A stretch of 64,000 nucleotides of DNA, from assembly GCF_042680805.1 (NCBI RefSeq), contig NZ_JBHUEM010000055.1, positions 1 to 64,000 on the forward strand. The letters are read 5' to 3'. The notes under the pieces are model-generated. The model had not been told where the DNA came from and searched no databases. It saw only the letters and a program-made list of their open reading frames with translations. Position 1 is the stretch's first letter. Every line of letters begins with the position of its first letter. Origin of the DNA: Bacillus_CJ salitolerans. Its GTDB lineage: Bacteria; Bacillota; Bacilli; Bacillales; SA4. The position numbers were made by a program, and so were the translations under genes. Positions 8,128 to 15,238 of this stretch are shown in pieces.

Positions 8128-8529
8128 ATGAGTGATATTACCGAAGAAGTCTTAGCTAAAGTCTTTTTTGATGACGGAAGTTTGAGGGATATATTTGTTA
8201 AAAAAACTAACAAAGATGATTGGACTACTCTTTGGGATTTCGTCAAGAGTCTTATCAAGAGAACTCTTTCGATTGATGGAGAAGAAACTGACGATATTCC
8301 AGATGATGTAGCCAGTATTTTTAAAGCAAGAAAAGATAAATCAATATACATATCTATTGATTACAAAGATGTAGCATTTGTATGTCATTTCTTTTGTATT
8401 GAGGAAATAGAGTTTGATGTAAGTCCACGACAAATCAATAATTTATCGGAAGCTAAAGCAGTTTTTGAATTTATGGAAAGGTTAGCAAATCTTCTTCGTA
8501 AAGACGTGTGTGACCGTCAAGTAGAATGA
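8128..8529 (+). CDS. Hypothetical cytoplasmic protein
   Basis: 133 residues from ATG 8128 (GAGGAAGTGGGTGAG upstream; a GTG two codons earlier is possible). No signal or membrane segment. Acidic, mixed helix/strand, with one long amphipathic C-terminal helix (LSEAKAVFEFMERLANLLRK). Size, acidity and setting resemble immunity or antitoxin cassettes, but I recognise no family. The following region runs into an assembly gap, so its own repeat is not seen. Confidence 0.6.
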   Translation: MSDITEEVLAKVFFDDGSLRDIFVKKTNKDDWTTLWDFVKSLIKRTLSIDGEETDDIPDDVASIFKARKDKSIYISIDYKDVAFVCHFFCIEEIEFDVSPRQINNLSEAKAVFEFMERLANLLRKDVCDRQVE

Positions 8530-8612
8530 CACAAATTCTGCTTATTAATTTGAAACACTTTGTTGCTCAAAAATCGTTGATCTATGTTTCATTCTCCAAC
8601 TATCTTCATTTA

Positions 8613-8622
8613 NNNNNNNNNN
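8613..8622. other. Assembly gap (10 N)
   Basis: After the gap, 8624-8711 repeats 5213-5299 (the end of the coiled-coil gene plus its downstream spacer) and then enters a different repeat variant. This is either a second genuine cassette copy or a misjoin. Confidence 0.9.
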
Positions 8623-8704
8623 AATTGAAAGACTTAGCAGGCAGTAAAAGAAATTAAAAACCTTTACTGTCTTTTTATATTACTTAAATTCAAAAGTATT
8701 TACT

Positions 8705-8785
8705 AAACTAACGGGTGCGATAATGTAATGGAAGTGGTACTGATCCATGAAGGATTAGTACCACTTTTTGTGGAAGTATAGAGCG
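8705..8785 (+). repeat. Array repeat, full copy
   Basis: Core CTAACGGGTGCGA (8708-8720), then the stem AGTGGTACTGATCC / GGATTAGTACCACT with loop ATGA and a T-run. The hairpin is nearly identical to the 7058 copy. Confidence 0.8.
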
Positions 8786-8822
8786 GGACTTGGAGCGGGG
8801 AATTATGAAAAAGGGTGATAAT

Positions 8823-9299
8823 ATGATACGCAGTTATAGATTAGAAGACAAAGATTACATAGTAAATTCTCACTATGATTTATACAATAAAGAATTTGGA
8901 TATGATTTATCTTTTAGAGATTTTGTAGAGCAAAGTGTCAGAGGGTTTATTGAGCGAGCAAACTCAGACGAAAACATTTTCATTTTAGAGATTGATGAAA
9001 GACAAAGTGGTTCGGTTAGTATTAAAAGGGTTAATGACACTACTGCACAATTGGGTTTATTTCTAGTTGAACCTAATGTTAGAGGTACTGGATATGGGCA
9101 AAGGTTAGTCGAAAAAGCTATTAACTTTAGCAAAGAAAATGGATTTAAGAGTATAGTTCTTTGGACAAATTGCGAACTAAAATCAGCCAGACGAATTTAC
9201 GAGAGATTTGGTTTTGAATTAAAGGAAACTCAAACTCAAATGCTGTCAAATAAAGAACTTATCGAAGAGAAATGGGAATTAACGTTAGTGGACAATTAA
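8823..9299 (+). CDS. GNAT family N-acetyltransferase
   Basis: 158 residues from ATG 8823 (AAAAAGGGTGAT upstream; ATG 8805 is an alternative). The acetyl-CoA binding signature is visible as LFLVEPNVRGTGYGQRLVEK, followed by SARRIYERFGFE, the usual motif-B end of the GNAT fold. It transfers an acetyl group from acetyl-CoA to an unknown amine. Its C-terminus (LIEEKWELTL) resembles the GNAT half of the MarR-GNAT fusion at 59489 (LIEERWDLNL), so this looks like the same enzyme type without the DNA-binding part. GNATs are frequent in cassette arrays. Confidence 0.85.
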   Translation: MIRSYRLEDKDYIVNSHYDLYNKEFGYDLSFRDFVEQSVRGFIERANSDENIFILEIDERQSGSVSIKRVNDTTAQLGLFLVEPNVRGTGYGQRLVEKAINFSKENGFKSIVLWTNCELKSARRIYERFGFELKETQTQMLSNKELIEEKWELTLVDN

Positions 9300-9451
9300 A
9301 AAATACTATTCAAGTAAACCAGCTAATAGTTTGTCAACATCTTTCAATAAAAAGATTAATAACATCATGATATACTAAAATTGAACATGCCAAATAACCT
9401 TCCTCAATACTGTAATTGGAAGGTTTTGTTGTATTTAGTTAGATATAGTTC

Positions 9452-10690
9452 TTAAGCTATATCTTGGAAAGTAGTTCTGCTTTTTAGTAAGGCATAAATC
9501 CAATGTAAGAGTTTATTAACACATGCTATAACGGCTACTCTAAAGGGTTTTCCTTCTTCACGTTTCTTATCGTAAAACTCTCTAAGTCTTTTATTGCGTG
9601 CAATGATTTCATCAGTTGTTTTCTTTTTACGAGAATCACGAATACCACTTTGAACAGCCATATACAAGGCATGACGAAGCCTACAAGAACCACGTTTGGT
9701 AATTCGGTTAACTGATGCTGTAAACTTTCCAGAAGAATAGACACTAGGATCTACCCCAGCGAATGCAACAAGTTTTTTGGCATCATTGAATCGATCTATC
9801 TCTCCAACCTCGGAAATAATCGTGGCGGCGATTTTTTCTCCGATTCCAGGGATAGACTGGAGTATATGATATTCTTCAATTTCTTTAGCGAGGGCATCTA
9901 TTTCATCTGCAATCCTAGATAGATGCTCTTGGTATTGAAGAACAATCTTAACTAACATTTCAAGGTTGAAAATATGACTCTGGTATAAGTTGTTTTGAAA
10001 CGGGTTACTAAGGGCTGCCTCTCTTAATTTGAGTGCTCTTTCAGCTGCCCATTTATCTGATCGACTTTTACATAAAGAAGCGATTTTCTCAGCTAATTCT
10101 TTTTCACTCACACTCATGACAGCTTCAGAAGTTGGAAATGCAAGTAGAGTAAGCAATGATACTTTCGAATACAAGCTGCCAAATACCCCTCTATACTCAG
10201 GGAATACTTGGTCTATTAGAGAATGTAGCTGTAACTTAGTTTTTGCTGATATATCTGCCAAACTCTCCTGTTGTCTAGTAAGATTACGAAGGTTTAAGAG
10301 TTGTATCCCACGCTTCTTATAAGGCTCTAACTCTTCTTTATAAAACAACTCGCAAAGGTGATAAGCATCAATTGCATCTGTTTTTACCTTCCGTAAACTT
10401 GAACTCTTTGCTCTGTGCGAGATAAGAGGATTGACCACAATATAAACATAGTTTTGCTCCTCCAGGAATTGAATGACTGGAATATGGTAGTGACCAGTTG
10501 ATTCTAAAACGACCGAAGGTTGCCGACCTCCAGCTGAACTCTCTACTTCATGAAGGAAATCTAATAAACTACCTAATCCTTCAGTAGTGTGTTTAATACT
10601 AAAGCTCTTACGGTATGGCTTACCTTTATCTAAAAAGGCTTGGATCTGACTTTCTCCTTTTGAAACATCCAGACCAATGACTGGATTCAT
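9452..10690 (-). CDS. IS110 family transposase
   Basis: 412 residues. The N-terminal RuvC-like DEDD domain starts at GLDVSK (Asp8), with VVLESTGHY and KVKTDAIDAYHLCELF holding the other acidic residues. The C-terminal Tnp20 domain contains LQSIPGIGEKIAATI and ITKRGSCRLRHALY, whose serine is the expected recombinase nucleophile. IS110 enzymes excise a circle and insert it at a target specified by an RNA encoded in the element. About 90 percent alike by eye to the copy at 15373. TCCTCCT just upstream (plus view) is its ribosome site. Confidence 0.92.
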   Translation of the reverse strand: MNPVIGLDVSKGESQIQAFLDKGKPYRKSFSIKHTTEGLGSLLDFLHEVESSAGGRQPSVVLESTGHYHIPVIQFLEEQNYVYIVVNPLISHRAKSSSLRKVKTDAIDAYHLCELFYKEELEPYKKRGIQLLNLRNLTRQQESLADISAKTKLQLHSLIDQVFPEYRGVFGSLYSKVSLLTLLAFPTSEAVMSVSEKELAEKIASLCKSRSDKWAAERALKLREAALSNPFQNNLYQSHIFNLEMLVKIVLQYQEHLSRIADEIDALAKEIEEYHILQSIPGIGEKIAATIISEVGEIDRFNDAKKLVAFAGVDPSVYSSGKFTASVNRITKRGSCRLRHALYMAVQSGIRDSRKKKTTDEIIARNKRLREFYDKKREEGKPFRVAVIACVNKLLHWIYALLKSRTTFQDIA

Positions 10691-10744
10691 ATACTATCTC
10701 CTCCTAGAATTTAAATTAGTCGGTATTCCCCTAAAGGCTTCTTG

Positions 10745-10935
10745 TAATGTCATAGGTTCGCTTGTTAAACGGGATCACAATGTCCCAACCAGCCTGAAAC
10801 ATGTTTATACAAGTAGGGGGTGAACAGTTTAGCTAACGGGATCAAGTCCCACGGGTGCGACGTTCTACCCCGACTACCGTAATAATAAGACCATATAGAA
10901 AAAGGTCAACCAGAAATATCTGGCTAACCTTATAT
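10745..10935 (-). ncRNA. Putative bridge RNA of the IS110 element
   Basis: The non-coding leader upstream of the transposase holds two loops with the same build (plus-strand view): CGGGATCA..TCCC then ACGGGTGCGA (10837-10860), and CGGGATCA..TCCC then AACCAGC (10770-10793). The first tail equals the target repeat flanking the insertion (10941-10950); the second equals the element's own other end (9317-9323). On the minus strand the target loop comes first and the donor loop second, the order known for the IS621 bridge RNA. No transcript evidence; boundaries are approximate. Confidence 0.6.
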
Positions 10936-10938
10936 TAC

Positions 10939-11022
10939 GAACGGGTGCGAATGTTGAATAACAAAAAGGGATTAGCTGCTGCTGATCCCTTTTTGTATAT
11001 TTGGTTGTTTAGTTGAAGAGGA
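10939..11022 (+). repeat. Array repeat, split from its first bases by the IS110 element
   Basis: GAACGGGTGCGAATGTTG, then AACAAAAAGGGAT / ATCCCTTTTTGT stem around TAGCTGCTGCTG, then the distal arm GGTTGTTTAGTTGAA. The proximal TTCAAG arm lies on the far side of the IS at 9310. With the IS removed, the proximal TTCAAGTAAAC pairs in part with distal GTTTAGTTGAA, making a long imperfect palindrome. Confidence 0.8.
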
Positions 11023-11077
11023 ATAGTTAAATTAGTAAAGGAAAAAATGAGGCTAAAGTATCTTTCAGGAGGTAGAG

Positions 11078-11353
11078 ATGTATATAAAGCCAGCGTATAT
11101 TTATATTTTATTGCTAGTAGTTTCGAGTACAATTTACTTTTTAAAAGAGATAAAAAAAGAAAATTCGCTTTATAATAGGTTTCGAAAATATGCTTATTTG
11201 GTTTTTGGATATGGATTTGCGTTTGGATTAATATTAGATCAATATTTCTTTGAGGATATATTGATTCCTTACTTCATTATATTAATGGCAATAGTGTTGG
11301 TAATAGCTACATTTTCTGAAAAGAGTTATTATCGTTTAATTAATAAAAAATGA
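11078..11353 (+). CDS. Small membrane protein, three hydrophobic segments
   Basis: 91 residues with hydrophobic spans at about 6-22, 41-57 and 62-79 and a basic tail. Ribosome site CAGGAGG is well placed. It is a single gene between array repeats. No domain recognised; the type (tiny multi-span protein) recurs four more times in this array. Confidence 0.65.
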   Translation: MYIKPAYIYILLLVVSSTIYFLKEIKKENSLYNRFRKYAYLVFGYGFAFGLILDQYFFEDILIPYFIILMAIVLVIATFSEKSYYRLINKK

Positions 11354-11545
11354 ATAATTTTTACTTGTTTTGTATGAGATGAGTACGATTTAAGAAACAG
11401 GGGCTGTTTGATTATGAAGGGGTACGACTTGATTAGAAAAATGGGATTTTCTACTTGAACCCTTTGTATTTCAAACAGTTCTTCAAAATGGATATAATAT
11501 TGATGGAGTGCTTTATGGTATTATTTGGATTATAGGGGTGAATTC

Positions 11546-11863
11546 ATGTTTTTGGAAGAAGAAGTTTACGGAATGCTACATTGGGGATTTCTTATTGTTA
11601 TGTTTATTCAGTTACTATATATAATTAGTCTTTGGAAGACTAAACAACCTGACAGAGTTGCATTTATATACTTAATAGTTTATTTATCATTATTCTCTCT
11701 AGCAGGGGTAAATTTATTACAAGCTATTAATACTTTTGAGCATCAAAACCCAATGGGGTCGGAAACGGCTTCTTTAAATATGGGGTATGCTGGTATTTTA
11801 TGGTCGTTAAGTGTTTTATTCTTACTCAGAGGAATATCTCGATTAATTTGGATTAAAAGGTAG
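11546..11863 (+). CDS. Small three-span membrane protein
   Basis: 105 residues from ATG 11546 (ATAGGGGTGAATTC upstream; an earlier in-frame start at 11525 has no ribosome site). Hydrophobic spans at about 12-30, 42-62 and 80-97, ending RLIWIKR. Probably an integral membrane protein; unknown family. Confidence 0.65.
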   Translation: MFLEEEVYGMLHWGFLIVMFIQLLYIISLWKTKQPDRVAFIYLIVYLSLFSLAGVNLLQAINTFEHQNPMGSETASLNMGYAGILWSLSVLFLLRGISRLIWIKR

Positions 11864-11904
11864 CTTTAGCTTTGGTATAAAAGTTAATTATTATTGTTAT
11901 TTCC

Positions 11905-11966
11905 TCTTCAACAAACGGGTGCGAGTGTTCAATATGAGCATTCGATTTAGACTAACGGAGCAGGAT
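11905..11966 (+). repeat. Array repeat, two-core copy
   Basis: CTTCAACAAACGGGTGCGAG (11906-11925), then a small hairpin around TGAGCATTCGA, then ACTAACGGAGCAGG, a second AACG-G core as in the 5288 and 13675 copies. Confidence 0.7.
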
Positions 11967-12013
11967 AATGGAATTAAGGATGGTATTATTACTTAAAAAA
12001 GGGGAATTAAAAA

Positions 12014-12202
12014 ATGGGAAGTTTAATGGCTTTTGTTGGAGTTTATTTAATGCCAATTCTTTGTATTATATTTATTGTGAAGGGTGTAGAATTAGCGAAA
12101 CAAATTAAACGAGACAATGAGAATACAGCAAACCTAACGGCATGGGTTGCAATTTCATTTACTCTAATTGTTTATTCTTTTGTTTGGCTCGGAATAGACT
12201 AA
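12014..12202 (+). CDS. Small two-span membrane protein
   Basis: 62 residues with hydrophobic segments at about 4-23 and 41-58 around a charged loop (KQIKRDNENTANL). Ribosome site AAAAGGGGA. Its stop codon lies in the core of the next repeat. Unknown function. Confidence 0.6.
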   Translation: MGSLMAFVGVYLMPILCIIFIVKGVELAKQIKRDNENTANLTAWVAISFTLIVYSFVWLGID

Positions 12203-12250
12203 CGGGGGCGAATGTTAAATAGCGGCATAATATATTTCTTGAATCAAGGA
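12198..12250 (+). repeat. Array repeat core, GGGGGC variant
   Basis: ACTAACGGGGGCGAATGTTAAATA matches the copies at 12708 and 14270 for its first 20 bases, then degenerates without the usual hairpin. Confidence 0.6.
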
Positions 12251-12317
12251 ATTTAAATCATAAAGTGAAAGGGTGATATTAAGTAGTGGTAGTGGATCAA
12301 AAGGAGGGGTATATCTA

Positions 12318-12488
12318 ATGGGAGTAGGAAAAATATTAATAATAGCATTATTCGCAGGGATTTATGGTTTTATTTTTTCCAAATATGAAGAAGATTTGGG
12401 GTTAAATGTAATTACACAATCAATATTAATTGGGCTTTTAACAGGTATTACAGCCTATACATTGATTAAATTTAACAATAAAAAATAA
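12318..12488 (+). CDS. Very small two-span membrane protein
   Basis: 56 residues from ATG 12318, which follows the ribosome site AAAAGGAGGGG; the longer in-frame option at 12273 lacks one. Two hydrophobic segments (about 4-21 and 33-49) flank KYEEDLGLN. Short glycine-rich second span (IGLLTGITAYTLI). Unknown function. Confidence 0.6.
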   Translation: MGVGKILIIALFAGIYGFIFSKYEEDLGLNVITQSILIGLLTGITAYTLIKFNNKK

Positions 12489-12505
12489 GAGTGAATATAA
12501 CTGTA

Positions 12506-12562
12506 TTCAACTAACCGGGTACCAATTTCTAAAGGCATACCTTTATGTTTTCTTAGAGGTAG
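12506..12562 (+). repeat. Array repeat, divergent copy
   Basis: TTCAACTAACCGGGTACCA (12508-12526) then a short AAAGG/CCTTT hairpin (about 12532-12545). Core carries an extra C and loses GTGCG. Confidence 0.55.
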
Positions 12563-12707
12563 ATAAAATGATAAAGCATTAAATATCCTTACCTTTCAAT
12601 CCAACAGGCTTGGAGATACCTATTCTATTTTTTATATTTATTATGTAGTAAAAAAGTTAATTTCAATTATTTATTAAGTTTTGAAAATGTGAAATAGTGT
12701 ACTTATA
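12563..12707. other. Gene-free spacer
   Basis: AT-rich spacer between two array repeats. I see no open frame, ribosome site or hairpin of note; a lost cassette gene is possible. Confidence 0.4.
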
Positions 12708-12790
12708 GTAAAGGGTGCGAATGTTGAATAACAAAAAGGGATCAGTTGCGTCTGATCCCTTTTTGTAATTGGGTTGTTTAGTTTAATTAC
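12708..12790 (+). repeat. Array repeat, full copy
   Basis: TAAAGGGTGCGAATGTTG, AACAAAAAGGGATCAG / CTGATCCCTTTTTGT hairpin, then GGGTTGTTTAGTTTAA. It matches the 10939 copy at nearly every position through the hairpin, which makes a recent common origin likely. Confidence 0.8.
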
Positions 12791-12882
12791 ATAGGGCGTT
12801 AGGTTTATGAAAGTCGATTTGGAATTTAGTTTTAGTCAAAGGGTAAGATACATACAAACTACTTCCAAAGGCGGCGATTACG

Positions 12883-13665
12883 ATGAAAAAGTTAGTCTGG
12901 TCAGTCACTATATATGTAATGTTTACTGGATTATTCTCATCAACACAATTAGCAGTCGCAAGTTTTCAACCAACAATAAATCCACACGAAGTTTTATCCA
13001 TGCAAGTAAACCGTTTAAACGGAGGTCCTCGTATATTTAAGTTTAGTGATGGATATGAAGAAGTAATCATAGATAAGGTAGTTAAATGGATAAACGCATC
13101 AAGTCCTACTGAAGGATCAACTGATATAAAACTAAATAACACTCCCATCTCTAAATTGAAAATAAGAATGAAGAATGGGGAAGTTGCAACTGTTGAACCT
13201 GCCTATAATTGTATTTCTGAAAAACAAGCGAAGAAATGCATAATAGCAGATAGTGAGGTCATATATACAAAAAATAAAGTGAAAGTCCGATTAAAATCAT
13301 TAGAACTATTTGATTGGATTTTAGTTGGCTGGAAGTTTGAAAGTGTGGGTGCACCAAAAGAGGAGTTGCTTGAAGAAACCCTATATACAAGGTATTTTGC
13401 CCATTTGGACTTGGAAAAATCTTATTCAGATTTTATTATGTGCCCCAAAATAGATAAAGTCGAAAGAATAAATGGTGATACAAGGAGACATATAATCCAT
13501 GCAAGTGCACTAAATTATAGTGCTCACCACGGTGACAAACCCTATGACAGAATTTATATTACGTTAACTGACACTCCAGATAATGGAGTTAAGTTAAACA
13601 AAATTAAAATCGAAAAAGGTATTTCTGGTAAAGAAAGTCGTATCCAATGTAGACGAGAGAATTAA
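12883..13665 (+). CDS. Secreted two-domain protein, YhfM-like plus DUF3888-like
   Basis: 260 residues with a signal peptide (cleavage expected after AVA, near residue 26). The first part (about 40-150) has the same strand/helix scheme as the YhfM-like lipoprotein at 259. The second part (EELLEETLYTRYFAHLDLEK, then YDRIYITLTDTPDNG) resembles the DUF3888 module of secreted Bacillus proteins. Five cysteines (CISEKQAKKC, MCPKI, QCRREN) could form disulfides. Role outside the cell unknown. The overlapping frame at 12807 is a shadow. Confidence 0.6.
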   Translation: MKKLVWSVTIYVMFTGLFSSTQLAVASFQPTINPHEVLSMQVNRLNGGPRIFKFSDGYEEVIIDKVVKWINASSPTEGSTDIKLNNTPISKLKIRMKNGEVATVEPAYNCISEKQAKKCIIADSEVIYTKNKVKVRLKSLELFDWILVGWKFESVGAPKEELLEETLYTRYFAHLDLEKSYSDFIMCPKIDKVERINGDTRRHIIHASALNYSAHHGDKPYDRIYITLTDTPDNGVKLNKIKIEKGISGKESRIQCRREN

Positions 13666-13674
13666 AAAATTAAT

Positions 13675-13752
13675 GAGCTAACGGGACGATGATCCAAAAA
13701 GGAGGATTATCGCTTATTTAAATTGAAGTTATTAAACAAACGAAGCAGGTTA
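13675..13752 (+). repeat. Array repeat, two-core GATCC variant
   Basis: GCTAACGGGACGATGATCC, hairpin with GGATTATCGC, then TTGAAGTTATTAAACAAACG and AAGCAGG. Same order as the 5288 copy, with a GATGATCC/GGATTATC stem. Confidence 0.7.
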
Positions 13753-13787
13753 GTTTAACAAGTTGTCGAATTGAAAGCGGGGATAAA

Positions 13788-14240
13788 ATGGATGAAACAC
13801 AATGGGATATACAAGAAGTTAAGTATTTAAAAAAGATGCAATTAGTCCAAGGCAATCTTGTAATGCTGTTGTTATTCGTGCCTTTTGGTTATCTTGCTGA
13901 GAACGGAAAGCCATTACTCCTCTTTGGAGCATTTTGTGTACTTTCTTGGATAATAGTAGCTATCACGTTGTACACCCTAAAGACAGGAAGACCTATCGGT
14001 ACAAAGACGAGTAGACGTGTGCGGGCATTTGACAGAAATCGTTTGGGAGAGAAAAGGTGGAAGCGAAGAAAAATAACTGAGATTGTCTTCATCAGCGTTA
14101 TAAGCGTTTTTCTTACAGGTTTCATTTTTGTTATGGATTTTGACACTGTAAGATTGGACTTTCCTATCGATGCTTTTCCATTTATCGGTGCTTGGATAGG
14201 CTATAACATCGGAGAGATTATCAGAATGAACAATTTGTAA
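13788..14240 (+). CDS. Integral membrane protein, four spans
   Basis: 150 residues. Hydrophobic spans at about 22-38, 43-62, 98-116 and 130-142, with a basic cytoplasmic loop between spans 2 and 3 (KTSRRVRAFDRNRLGEKRWK). Ribosome site AAAGCGGGGA. GC content looks slightly higher than its neighbours. No family recognised. Confidence 0.65.
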   Translation: MDETQWDIQEVKYLKKMQLVQGNLVMLLLFVPFGYLAENGKPLLLFGAFCVLSWIIVAITLYTLKTGRPIGTKTSRRVRAFDRNRLGEKRWKRRKITEIVFISVISVFLTGFIFVMDFDTVRLDFPIDAFPFIGAWIGYNIGEIIRMNNL

Positions 14241-14269
14241 GGGTAACCGAAAAATAAGTAGAAACTCTT

Positions 14270-14358
14270 CTTCAAGTAACGGGGGCGAATGTTGAATAAC
14301 AAAATGGGATCATCTGCGCTGATTCTTCTTTATTAGAGTATCGATTAGTTGAATACTA
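14270..14358 (+). repeat. Array repeat, copy with paired end arms
   Basis: Proximal TTCAAGTAACGGGGGCGAATG (14272-14292), central AAATGGGATCA...GCTGATTCTTCTTTATT stem (imperfect), distal CGATTAGTTGAA. The two ends are complementary over about 11 bases (TTCAAxTAAxCG), which shows the attC-like folded layout most clearly. Confidence 0.75.
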
Positions 14359-14422
14359 GTGAAATTAATTAATGTATTCGAGGGAAAATAGTCTAAGTTT
14401 TTACAAATAGGGGGCGTTGATA

Positions 14423-14965
14423 ATGTTCAAAAGGTATTCTCTTATGGCTATATTGTTCAGTACATTTATATTTGCATCAACTAATGGATTGGTATTTGCA
14501 TCGGTAAGTGATAAACAAAGACCTTATGAAGAAATATATCCTGAAGTTGGATATAAAACAGTAGAAGAAGCTGTGGCAGAATTTGAAACGCATTTTAATG
14601 AAGATTTAAAACTGCCTCTCAGAGTGCCACCGATCAACTTTACACATTACTTTGGAAGATTCAGTAATCTAGACGGTGATATAAATGACTCTTTTGATAT
14701 TGAGTTTGTTAATGACCAATCACCTCAAAACCATTATAAAATTGATGTTCGTCCTATAAAAAATAAAATCACCTTAAAACCCAGACCCAATCAAAAAGAA
14801 TATACGCTTAAAAGTGGAGAAAAGGCTATATATATTGAGGATCTGCTGTTTAATTTCCTTTTTGTGGACAAAGGTAATTGGCAATACATATTTGGAATTG
14901 ATAAAAGAGTTTCCGATAAGGTCACTCCAGAGGTAATGGTTAATATAGCGGATTCTATTGAATGA
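14423..14965 (+). CDS. Secreted hypothetical protein
   Basis: 180 residues from ATG 14423 (ATAGGGGGCG upstream; TTG 14417 possible). Signal peptide with likely cleavage after VFA. The mature part begins with an acidic helix (VEEAVAEFETHFNEDLKLP) and then strands, ending GNWQYIFGIDKRVSDKVT. The layout recalls small extracellular sensor-like domains of Bacillus but I cannot name the family. Confidence 0.6.
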   Translation: MFKRYSLMAILFSTFIFASTNGLVFASVSDKQRPYEEIYPEVGYKTVEEAVAEFETHFNEDLKLPLRVPPINFTHYFGRFSNLDGDINDSFDIEFVNDQSPQNHYKIDVRPIKNKITLKPRPNQKEYTLKSGEKAIYIEDLLFNFLFVDKGNWQYIFGIDKRVSDKVTPEVMVNIADSIE

Positions 14966-15038
14966 GCATAATATTAAAGAAGGAATAACGGCTTTACTAT
15001 GGGAATTATGTCCTTAGAAAAAATTTGAGGTGATATGA

Positions 15039-15203
15039 GTGGGAATAATTGTTGTTTTGTTTTTATGGCTTTTAGCAGGTGCATTTGCATTAATAATTAT
15101 TTATTATGGGGTAAAATACGGTATTGATAATTCTCAAACAAGTAAAGACATAAATAGAATTCTTCAGCTCTTGGAAGAAAAAACAAAGAATGATGAAGAG
15201 TAA
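15039..15203 (+). CDS. Small single-span membrane protein (54 residues)
   Basis: GTG start with the ribosome site TTGAGGTGAT eight bases upstream. Residues 3-22 are one hydrophobic span (IIVVLFLWLLAGAFALII), followed by a tyrosine belt and a charged amphipathic tail (DINRILQLLEEKTKNDEE). Single-span small proteins of this kind often regulate a larger membrane partner, but none is indicated here. Its stop codon starts a perfect palindrome. Confidence 0.6.
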   Translation: MGIIVVLFLWLLAGAFALIIIYYGVKYGIDNSQTSKDINRILQLLEEKTKNDEE

Positions 15204-15237
15204 TTACAATTAGAGAAGCTTTCTCTAATTGTAATTA
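15201..15237. terminator. Perfect 17-bp inverted repeat
   Basis: Arms 15201-15217 and 15221-15237 are exact complements around a 3-base loop (GCT). It lacks a T-run, so it is either a terminator of unusual type or a cruciform/recombination structure. It ends directly where the second IS110 copy begins. CTTTCTCTAATTGTA of the right arm also occurs at 107-121. Confidence 0.7.
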
Positions 15238-15238
15238 A

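Larger units (their letters stand above)
9318..10942 (-). mobile_element. IS110-family insertion sequence, apparently complete
   Basis: About 1.62 kb with a single DEDD transposase gene on the minus strand. Comparison with the second copy places the downstream end at AACCAGCTAATAG (9317-9329). The other end abuts ACGAACGGGTGCG at 10937. Both junctions carry AC, and joining the flanks restores CAAGTAAACGGGTGCGAATG, a normal array-repeat core. There are no terminal inverted repeats, as is usual for IS110. A plus-strand hairpin AACCTTCC/GGAAGGTT (9398-9426) can stop transcription entering from outside. Confidence 0.8.

Noticed and set aside
1..15237. Classical class 1-type or chromosomal integron
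   Set aside because: No integrase in the window, and the repeat ends do not fit RYYYAAC/GTTRRRY. The similarity is in layout only, so I call it attC-like.
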